Below, one piece after another: positions 1 to 5,020 of a stretch of DNA of 10,049 bases; within the stretch, counting starts at the first letter, position 1; every line of letters starts with the position of its first letter. Made by a program: the position numbers and the translations under genes. The notes beneath the pieces are model-generated. The model was not told the DNA's origin and did no database searches. It saw only the letters and a list, made by a program, of their open reading frames with translations. The DNA is from Acidimicrobiales bacterium (lineage in GTDB: Bacteria > Actinomycetota > Acidimicrobiia > Acidimicrobiales > Bog-793): contig JASHRK010000168.1 of the NCBI GenBank assembly GCA_030037405.1, forward strand, positions 1 to 10,049, read 5' to 3'.

Positions 1-205
1 CATCCCGCTCTTTCGCAACGGCTGGCGCATCCTCGGCTTCCGGGTAGCTCCCCCCGACGAGCTCGAGGCCGCTTTGGGACTGATCCGCCGACGGGAGGTA
101 ACCGTGCCGGTGGCGGCGACCTTCCCGCTGAGCGACGCAAGCACAGCTCACCGCTTCGTCGAGGAGCGCCGGCACGTCGGGAAGGTTCTACTGGTGACGG
201 ACTAA
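1..205 (+). CDS. Zinc-type (MDR) alcohol dehydrogenase / quinone oxidoreductase, C-terminal fragment
   Basis: The frame read from base 2 is open to a TAA at 203-205 and gives the last 67 residues of a protein whose start lies before the window. The tail has the typical end of medium-chain dehydrogenases: a hydrophobic 'RILGFRV' strand, a helix-rich stretch, then 'FPLSDASTAHRFVEERRHVGKVLLVTD'-like residues. This matches the family pattern in which an Ala-His precedes a helix, then Gly-Lys and a last beta strand. Such enzymes use NAD(P)H to interconvert alcohols and carbonyls or to reduce quinones or enoyl groups. The substrate cannot be told from this fragment, and zinc ligands, if any, would be upstream. 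The next gene starts 66 bases downstream on the same strand and is another oxidoreductase, so they may share a pathway. The family call is fairly firm; the specific reaction is unknown. Confidence 0.8.
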   Translation, partial: IPLFRNGWRILGFRVAPPDELEAALGLIRRREVTVPVAATFPLSDASTAHRFVEERRHVGKVLLVTD

Positions 206-271
206 GCCTGCATTCGACTGGAAGATCGACTCTAAGACAGCTGCCACCTGACCGAAAGGAGACGAACGGAG

Positions 272-1036
272 ATGGATCTCGGACTGGCGGGGCGTCGCTA
301 CCTCGTCACCGGAGGCTCGCGCGGCCTCGGCCGGGCGGTCGCCGAAGTGCTCGTCGCGGAGGGCGCCAGGGTGCTCGTCGTCGCCCGTTCCGGCACTGGA
401 GAGGCGGCCCGCGACCTGGGTGAGCTCGCGACCGGTTTCGACTGCGACCTCACAGATGCCGACGCACCCTCCCGCCTCGTCGAGGCGGCGACGGATCATC
501 TCGGAGGGCTCGAGGGCGCCTTCGTCTCCCACGGGGGCCCGCCTGCCGCCAGCGCCAGCGATCTCGAGGACGGCCAGCTCCGGGCGGCGATCGAAGGTTC
601 TCTCGTGGCCCCCATCCGCCTCGTACGCGAGCTTGCCCGCGTGCTTCCACCCGGTGGCGCAATTGCGGTCCTCACCTCCGGCAGCGCCCGCGAGCCTCTG
701 CCTGCGCTCGTGACCTCCAATCTCACCCGTCCTGGGACGTGGGGGTACGTGAAGACCCTCTCGAACGAGCTCGCCCCGAGGGGCGTCCGCGTCAACTGCG
801 TCATCCCGGGTTCGTTCAGCACGAGACGCATCATCGACCTCTACGAGCAAGAGGCCGCCTCTACAGGGCGCTCGGTCGAAGAGCTGAAACGAGAGGCAGA
901 GGAGGGCATCCCCATGCACCGCATCGGCGACCCTGCCGAACTCGGGAGGGTCGCCGCCTTCCTCCTCTCCCCCGCCGCCTCTTATGTCACAGGAGCCGCC
1001 TGGGTAGTCGACGGCGGCGCCATCAGAGGGTTGTGA
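272..1036 (+). CDS. Atypical short-chain dehydrogenase/reductase (SDR) lacking the YxxxK motif
   Basis: A 254-residue protein of usual SDR length. The N-terminal Rossmann motif TGGSRGLG lies at residues 13-20. An Asp-Leu-Thr-Asp turn at 59-62, 'SHGGPP' at 86-91 in place of NAG, and the C-terminal 'YVTGAAWVVDGG' (238-249) confirm the fold. Ser136 or Ser138 could be the catalytic serine. At the expected Tyr position there is 'TSNLTR' (148-153), and no Tyr-x3-Lys is present. This resembles a sub-group of 3-oxoacyl-ACP-reductase-like SDRs known for an incomplete tetrad, with an SNxxR stretch instead. It may therefore use another acid/base or not be a normal reductase. The ATG start is supported by AAAGGAGA at 255-262, nine bases upstream. 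It sits between an MDR dehydrogenase fragment and an exported binding protein, probably in one operon. Substrate unknown. Confidence 0.9.
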   Translation: MDLGLAGRRYLVTGGSRGLGRAVAEVLVAEGARVLVVARSGTGEAARDLGELATGFDCDLTDADAPSRLVEAATDHLGGLEGAFVSHGGPPAASASDLEDGQLRAAIEGSLVAPIRLVRELARVLPPGGAIAVLTSGSAREPLPALVTSNLTRPGTWGYVKTLSNELAPRGVRVNCVIPGSFSTRRIIDLYEQEAASTGRSVEELKREAEEGIPMHRIGDPAELGRVAAFLLSPAASYVTGAAWVVDGGAIRGL

Positions 1037-1050
1037 AGTACCGTTCCTCA

Positions 1051-1057
1051 GGGAGGG
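1051..1057 (+). promoter_or_regulatory. Ribosome binding site deciding the binding-protein start
   Basis: GGGAGGG at 1051-1057 lies six bases before the ATG at 1064 but directly abuts an in-frame TTG at 1058. The spacing favours ATG 1064, which gives a protein two residues shorter. Confidence 0.65.
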
Positions 1058-1063
1058 TTGAGC

Positions 1064-2635
1064 ATGGAAAGCATCAGTCGTCGCCGCTTCCTCCAGACGA
1101 TGGGCTCCGGCGCGACAGCTCTGGCGGCTGGCCGGTTCCTGCAGGTTCGTGAGCGCCCGTCGCGGCCGGCTCGCCCGACCGCACCGCTCGCGAGAGAGTC
1201 CCGGCCACGGCATGGAGGAACGCTCAACGCCGGCTTCACCGGAGGCTCGAGCGCCGACACGCTGAACCCGATGTCTCCGGTAGCAAACGTTGACTATGCA
1301 AGGGTGAACAACCTCTTCGATCTCTTCGTGCGCATGACACCGGATGCGACGCCAGTCCTATATCTGGCGGAAGAGCTCGAGCCGAACTCCGACGCCACCC
1401 TCTGGACTCTCCGCTGCCGGAGCGGTGTGACCTTCCACAACGGCAAGGAGCTCACCGCCGAGGACTTGATCTACACCTTCCAAGAGACGCTCAACCCGAA
1501 GAGCCCTGGAGAAGGAGCCGCCGCCCTCCACGCCCTTCAGGTGAAGGACATGAAGAAGATCGACAAGCACACGATCTCCCTCCCCTTCAGCCGCCCGCTC
1601 GGGACGCTGACGCAGGTGCTGTCGACAAACATCGCCCCCTATGCCATCCCCGTCGGCTTCGACGTGAAGAAGCCGGTAGGCACCGGACCTTTCAAGTACA
1701 AGAGCTTCACCCCCGGTGAGGAGAGCGTCTTCGAGCGTAATGCCGACTATTGGGAGGCGGGCCTTCCCTACGCGGACTCACTCGTCATCACCGACTACTC
1801 GGACGCCACGAGCCAGGCGGACGCCCTCATCTCCGGCGAAGCGAACCTCATCTCCGGCCTGTCGACGGAGGTCGAGCCGACTATCCGCGGGGGAGGCAAG
1901 AAGCTCCTCATCTCCGAAGGAGGCGGATGGAACCCCTTCACCATGCGTGTCGACCGAGAGCCGTTCAGCGACGTACGCGTCCGCCAGGCAATGCGCTATA
2001 TCGTCAACCGCCACGAGATGAGAGAAGCTGTATTCGAGGGCCTCGGCACGATCGGCAACGACATCTTCGGTATCTGGGCGGAAGAGTACGATCACGACAT
2101 ACCGCAACGTGTCCAGGATGTCGACAAGGCAAAGTCACTCCTCAAGGCAGCCGGTCACGAGCACCTCACGGTGCAATTGGTCACCTCCGACATCGCCCAG
2201 GGCGTCGTCGAGATGGCAACGGTATTTGCCGAGCAAGCGTCGGCTGCCGGAGTGAAGGTCAACATCAACAACGTCGACGACTTCTTCGGTCCCAACTATC
2301 TCAAGTGGGTGTTTGCCCAGGACTACTGGGACTACAACTACTATCTACCCCAGGTCGCTGATGCGACGTTGCCGACCGCTCCTTACAACGAGTGTCACTT
2401 CGACGACCCTCACTACACAAAGCTTTACAGCGAAGCTGTAGCGACGACAGACGAGACGAAGCGCATCGCGATCGCCCACGAGATGCAGCTCATCGATTAC
2501 AACACAGGTGGATATATCATCCCCTTCTTCATCCCTGTGATCGACGGTTACGACCCCTCGGTGCACGGCCTCGTGGCATCGAGATCGGGAATCTCTTTCA
2601 ACAACTACGACTTCAAGTCGATGTGGCTGTCGTAG
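1064..2635 (+). CDS. Tat-exported ABC transporter solute-binding protein, family 5 (peptide/oligosaccharide/organic solute type)
   Basis: A 523-residue protein. The N-terminus carries a twin-arginine signal, S5-R6-R7-R8-F9-L10-Q11, followed by a short Ala/Gly-rich hydrophobic stretch, so export in folded form by Tat is likely. There is no cysteine near the signal end, so it is not an obvious lipoprotein; how it stays at the cell surface is unclear. The mature part begins near 'GGTLN' (51-55), as usual in this family. Residues about 101-139 hold the signature block (LAEELEP, then WTLRCRSGVTFHNGK and a Leu-Thr-Ala-Glu-Asp helix), and TGPF with a Tyr-Trp further on lies at about 206-230. Family-5 proteins capture peptides, sugars, nickel or other organics for ABC importers. 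No permease or ATPase gene lies in this window. It starts 27 bases after the SDR stop, so the two are probably co-transcribed and may serve one catabolic route. The ligand cannot be inferred. Confidence 0.92.
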   Translation: MESISRRRFLQTMGSGATALAAGRFLQVRERPSRPARPTAPLARESRPRHGGTLNAGFTGGSSADTLNPMSPVANVDYARVNNLFDLFVRMTPDATPVLYLAEELEPNSDATLWTLRCRSGVTFHNGKELTAEDLIYTFQETLNPKSPGEGAAALHALQVKDMKKIDKHTISLPFSRPLGTLTQVLSTNIAPYAIPVGFDVKKPVGTGPFKYKSFTPGEESVFERNADYWEAGLPYADSLVITDYSDATSQADALISGEANLISGLSTEVEPTIRGGGKKLLISEGGGWNPFTMRVDREPFSDVRVRQAMRYIVNRHEMREAVFEGLGTIGNDIFGIWAEEYDHDIPQRVQDVDKAKSLLKAAGHEHLTVQLVTSDIAQGVVEMATVFAEQASAAGVKVNINNVDDFFGPNYLKWVFAQDYWDYNYYLPQVADATLPTAPYNECHFDDPHYTKLYSEAVATTDETKRIAIAHEMQLIDYNTGGYIIPFFIPVIDGYDPSVHGLVASRSGISFNNYDFKSMWLS

Positions 2636-2669
2636 CCCCTCGCGGGCAGACCAGTAGCCCCTCGCGGGG
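2632..2669 (+). repeat. Two copies of a 15-base direct repeat at the end of the binding-protein gene
   Basis: The 15 bases at 2632-2646 (including the TAG stop at 2633-2635) are repeated exactly at 2654-2668, a 22-base period. Each copy is itself self-complementary around a TCGC centre. The first copy overlaps the last codons. Confidence 0.75.
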
Positions 2670-2697
2670 CATGCCATCAGGACCGTCAGGGCTGACG
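2657..2697. terminator. Possible bidirectional terminator region between convergent genes
   Basis: A perfect five-pair hairpin GCCCC-TCGC-GGGGC lies at 2657-2670, and a weaker version at 2635-2647. A second dyad, CGTCAG-GG-CTGACG, lies at 2684-2697 and overlaps the TGA of the minus-strand regulator (complement of 2686-2688). The position between two convergent gene ends fits a terminator. No T-run follows on either strand, so the call rests on structure and position only. Confidence 0.35.
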
Positions 2698-3195
2698 AAG
2701 GCGCGCCGGCGAGCTGTAGGAGAACTTGTGAATCTTCAGCTCTATGAACGTCTCGGTGGCGTGCACGCCGGGCAGCGACCCCAGCGTCTCGGAGAGGAGG
2801 TGCACCAGCCCTTCGTGGTCCGTGCACACGACCTCGATCAGCAGGTCGGCGCGCCCTACGCACGACGCGACGTAGAGCACCTCAGGAATCTCCACGAGTC
2901 GCTCCGTCACCTCGGCACGAAACGCCGGCTCGATGCCGAGAACGACCGTCGCGAGCACCTGGTAGCCGAGCTGGAAGGGATCGGTGACGGCGAGAATCCG
3001 AACCGTGCCCGTGCGGAGCAACCGGAGGGTCCGCCAGCGCACAAGACTCTCTGAGAGATCGAGGTTGCGGGCGATGTCCCGGTAGGAACGCCGGCCATCC
3101 TGCTGCAGCTGCGAGATGATGCTCTCGTCGATCCAGTCGAGACCAGGTGGCGTCAGGCCGACCGGTTCAGGTGCTCGTGCTCGTCTCTTGCTCAC
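2686..3195 (-). CDS. Lrp/AsnC family transcriptional regulator
   Basis: With a GTG start at 3193-3195 the protein has 169 residues, near the usual 150-170 of the family. An N-terminal winged helix-turn-helix spans about residues 19-70: 'LDWIDESIISQLQQDGR', then 'SYRDIARNLDLSESLVRWR' as the recognition region. The RAM effector domain follows at about 80-155, with Gly-Arg-Ala-Asp-Leu-Leu (114-119) before the second strand and Leu-Pro-Gly-Val at 141-144. Such regulators bind DNA as dimers or octamers and sense amino acids or related small molecules. Longer in-frame GTG starts exist at 3249 and 3273, but their extra residues are Arg-rich and unlike the family. The stop of a tiny upstream ORF overlaps this GTG, which supports the start. 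It is divergent from the KARI paralog, the most likely target. The effector is unknown; an amino acid or branched-chain keto acid is only a guess. Confidence 0.9.
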   Translation of the reverse strand: MSKRRARAPEPVGLTPPGLDWIDESIISQLQQDGRRSYRDIARNLDLSESLVRWRTLRLLRTGTVRILAVTDPFQLGYQVLATVVLGIEPAFRAEVTERLVEIPEVLYVASCVGRADLLIEVVCTDHEGLVHLLSETLGSLPGVHATETFIELKIHKFSYSSPARLRQP

Positions 3196-3221
3196 AGCCC
3201 GACCTGCCGATGCACAGCCAC
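3192..3221 (-). CDS. Putative 9-residue leader ORF coupled to the Lrp-type gene
   Basis: On the minus strand an AAGGAGA (complement of 3227-3233) is followed after five bases by GTG (3221-3219) and nine codons reading MAVHRQVGL. Its TGA (complement of 3192-3194) overlaps the regulator's GTG in the four bases GTGA. This is the geometry of translational coupling, and the regulator itself has only a weak GGCAGG upstream. No protein function is suggested. A chance match remains possible because the unit is so short. Confidence 0.4.
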   Translation of the reverse strand: MAVHRQVGL

Positions 3222-3383
3222 GCCAGTCTCCTTGGCCGGCAACCTGCACGATGCGGCGGTGCCGCCACCTCACACTACAAGCCGAGTGCCGCGCAACAGA
3301 GGTCCGATCAGCGGTCGCATTCCAACCGGGCGCAAGAGATCGCTCTCGACACGCTTGCCAGATTGGTGGCTACGGTCGAGCGC
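3196..3383. promoter_or_regulatory. Divergent regulator/KARI-paralog intergenic region
   Basis: These 188 bases separate the start codons of the Lrp-type regulator and the KARI paralog, and should hold both promoters and any autoregulatory operator. I see no convincing -35/-10 pair and no clear Lrp-type palindrome. A small dyad GAGA-TCGC-TCTC lies at 3336-3347. Part of the stretch (3192-3233) carries the putative leader ORF and its ribosome binding site. Confidence 0.4.
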
Positions 3384-4385
3384 GTGACACACGCTCAAGA
3401 CATCACGTGGGCGGAGGAGATCGACTCGAGCCCGCTCGCGATACGCACCATCGCCGTCGTCGGATACGGCAACCAGGGAGCCGCCCAGGCGCAGAACCTA
3501 CGCGACAGCTCTGCGACGGTCGTCGTCGGGAATATTGACGACGACTACGCCGAGCGAGCCCGAGGGCACGGCTTCGAGGTGACCGGTATCGCGCGGGCGG
3601 TCGCCGGCGCCGACGTCTCCCTGCTGCTCCTGCCTGACGAAGTGCAACCCGAGGTCTTCGAGAACGAGGTGGCTCCTCACCTCGCCCGCGGGAGCGCGCT
3701 CGTGGTCGCCTCCGGCTACAACCTCTTCTTCGACCGGATCGCCGTCCCGGACGGCGTCGACGTCGTCATGGTCGCACCGCGGATGATCGGCGAGGCGGTA
3801 CGCAGCCGGCACGTCGCCGGCACGGGGTCACCGAGCCTCGTCGCCGTCGAGCGCGACGCCACGGGTGGTGCGAGGGCCCTTACCCTCGCGCTCGCCAAGG
3901 CGGCCGGCGTGGCGAGTCCTGCCATCTCCTCCAGCCTGCGAGAGGAGACAGCAGTCGACCTCTTCTCCGAACAAGCGCTCTGGCCCGTCCTCATGAGCGC
4001 CTTCCAAGCCGCCTACGGCGTCTTGTCGGCGCAGGGCTTCAGCGACGAGGCGATCCTCTACGAGCTCTGCCTCTCAGGGGAGCCGGCTGAGACGCTCGCG
4101 CTCATGGCCGACCGAGGCATCTTCGACCAGCTGCCCGTCCACTCCCACACGAGCCAGTACGGCCAGCTGAGCGCGGACGTCTCCTCGCTCGCCGCCTCTC
4201 TGTCACATCGGTTCCAAGCGGTGCTCGAGGGAGAGATCCTCTCTGGAGCGTTCGCCAGGCGCTGGAGCACGCTCCTTTTCGAGCGGCCCGAGGAGCTCGA
4301 GCGCCTGCGCGGCGAGGTGCTCCGGTCCCCCCTCGCAGTCGCCGACCGCGAGGTCAGGTCCCGGGTGCTGTCGACACGAAATTGA
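3384..4385 (+). CDS. Ketol-acid reductoisomerase (IlvC)-like paralog with altered active site
   Basis: From GTG 3384 the protein has 333 residues, the length of class I KARI. A Rossmann domain starts with IAVVGYGNQG (23-32). The next loop, 'GNIDDDY' (49-55), is acidic and lacks the Arg/Ser that bind NADPH phosphate, suggesting NADH. The knotted C-terminal domain keeps the metal ligands in EETAVDLFSEQ (D192, E196), and a 'HSHTSQYG' block resembles the canonical S-D-T-A-E-Y-G. However, the canonical His of 'AHGFN' is Ser110 (ASGYN), the Lys of 'APKGPG' is Arg133 (APRMIG), and the 'ECLHE' helix reads ELCLSGE (227-233), two residues longer. It is thus a paralog, probably not the branched-chain amino acid enzyme; its substrate is unknown. 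The frame is open to 3147, but starts before 3195 would run antisense through the regulator. TTG 3363 and GTG 3366 are alternatives. No clear ribosome binding site was found. Confidence 0.82.
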   Translation: MTHAQDITWAEEIDSSPLAIRTIAVVGYGNQGAAQAQNLRDSSATVVVGNIDDDYAERARGHGFEVTGIARAVAGADVSLLLLPDEVQPEVFENEVAPHLARGSALVVASGYNLFFDRIAVPDGVDVVMVAPRMIGEAVRSRHVAGTGSPSLVAVERDATGGARALTLALAKAAGVASPAISSSLREETAVDLFSEQALWPVLMSAFQAAYGVLSAQGFSDEAILYELCLSGEPAETLALMADRGIFDQLPVHSHTSQYGQLSADVSSLAASLSHRFQAVLEGEILSGAFARRWSTLLFERPEELERLRGEVLRSPLAVADREVRSRVLSTRN

Positions 4386-4468
4386 GTCACAAGGCTTGAA
4401 ATACATGAAATAGTATGAGAGACTGTCAGGGCTCAGACGTCGCCCGACCTGACGCCAAGGAGGCCCCG
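4386..4468 (+). promoter_or_regulatory. AT-rich leader before the small hypothetical gene
   Basis: This gap has an unusually AT-rich core (4396-4416) in very GC-rich DNA. It holds a direct repeat TGAAATA at 4397-4403 and 4406-4412, and a TAGTAT (4411-4416) that could be a -10 element; I see no matching -35. AAGGAGG at 4457-4463, five bases before ATG 4469, is the strongest ribosome binding site in the window. It fixes the start there rather than at the in-frame ATG 4415, which has no such site. Confidence 0.4.
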
Positions 4469-4969
4469 ATGACTCTCACCTGCGCCGCACGCCCCGCTCA
4501 CGCGCCGACCGAGTGGCTCCGCATCGAGCCCTTACGCGATCCGGTGGTGGACGGGATCGGCTACGACCCGCGATCGGCCTACGTCGAGACCTTCTGGTTG
4601 CCGGTGCTCGGTCCCTCAACGACATGGATGCTGCGCCGCTTCGCCTCGCACCTTGCGGTGGCTCCGGGCGGAGTGGACCTCCCCGTGGACGACCTCGCCA
4701 GGTGCCTCGGCATCGGCGAGCGCACCGGCCCTAACGCTCCCTTTGCCCGGACGGTGAAGCGTTGCGTCGACTTCCAGATGGCGGAGTGGCGGGAGGAGGC
4801 GCTCGCTGTCCGGCTCCGCCTCCCGCCCCTTGCCCAGCGTCATCTCCGCCGACTGCCGGAGTCGCTCCAGAGAGAGCACGAGCGTGCCCTGATGCCACGC
4901 AAGATCGCTGGCGGCCCGCCGGCGCCCCTCCCCCACACACCGCCGGCGGGCCTGCCAGCAAGAGGCTGA
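4469..4969 (+). CDS. Conserved actinobacterial protein of unknown function
   Basis: A 166-residue soluble protein with no signal peptide or membrane segment. Its core reads 'DPVVDGIGYDPRSAYVETFW' followed by 'LPVLGPSTTWMLRR', a block I recognise from uncharacterised actinobacterial proteins. Two helices, around 'VDDLARCLGIGE' and 'NAPFARTVKRCVDFQ', then a strand-like 'ALAVRLRLPPL' and 'LRRLPESLQREHE', look like a winged-helix arrangement, so DNA binding is a plausible but unproven role. The last 20 or so residues are rich in Pro and Gly and probably disordered. The start is set by AAGGAGG five bases upstream. It lies between the KARI paralog (83 bases before) and metH (51 bases after). No functional link to either is shown. 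Confidence 0.8.
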   Translation: MTLTCAARPAHAPTEWLRIEPLRDPVVDGIGYDPRSAYVETFWLPVLGPSTTWMLRRFASHLAVAPGGVDLPVDDLARCLGIGERTGPNAPFARTVKRCVDFQMAEWREEALAVRLRLPPLAQRHLRRLPESLQREHERALMPRKIAGGPPAPLPHTPPAGLPARG

Positions 4970-5020
4970 GTGCTACCTCGTGCAACACCTACCTGAGAAG
5001 GTAGTAAGCTTGACACAACT
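4970..5020 (+). promoter_or_regulatory. metH: metH upstream region with repeated CTACCT and a GAGA-loop hairpin
   Basis: CTACCT occurs at 4973-4978 and 4989-4994, and its complement AGGTAG at 4999-5004. The second and third form a perfect six-pair hairpin with a GAGA loop; the first could pair with the same strand instead. TAGTAAGCT (5002-5010) could hold a -10 element for a nearly leaderless metH message. A perfect TTGACA at 5010-5015 has no -10 partner downstream. Fifty-one bases are too few for a cobalamin riboswitch. Confidence 0.3.

Noticed and set aside
188..1213. Minus-strand 341-codon frame opposite the SDR.
   Set aside because: The plus-strand SDR has clear motifs and a ribosome binding site; the antisense translation has no recognisable feature.
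3196..3273. A 195-residue form of the Lrp-type regulator starting at GTG 3273.
   Set aside because: The added residues are Arg-rich and unlike the family, no ribosome binding site precedes it, and the GTG at 3195 has the coupled leader ORF.
3147..3383. A longer N-terminus for the KARI paralog, from an in-frame start at 3147.
   Set aside because: It would overlap the regulator gene antisense, and the added residues have no resemblance to the family; the KARI fold needs only about 20 residues before the IAVVGYG strand.
4415..4468. An earlier ATG (4415) for the small hypothetical protein.
   Set aside because: It has no ribosome binding site and lies in the AT-rich promoter-like stretch, whereas ATG 4469 has AAGGAGG at ideal spacing.
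5010..5015. Perfect TTGACA as a -35 box for metH.
   Set aside because: It ends five bases before the start codon and no -10-like hexamer lies 16-18 bases downstream.
4386..5020. A cobalamin or SAM riboswitch upstream of metH.
   Set aside because: The gap directly before metH is only 51 bases, and neither it nor the 83-base gap before the preceding gene shows the conserved box elements of those riboswitches.
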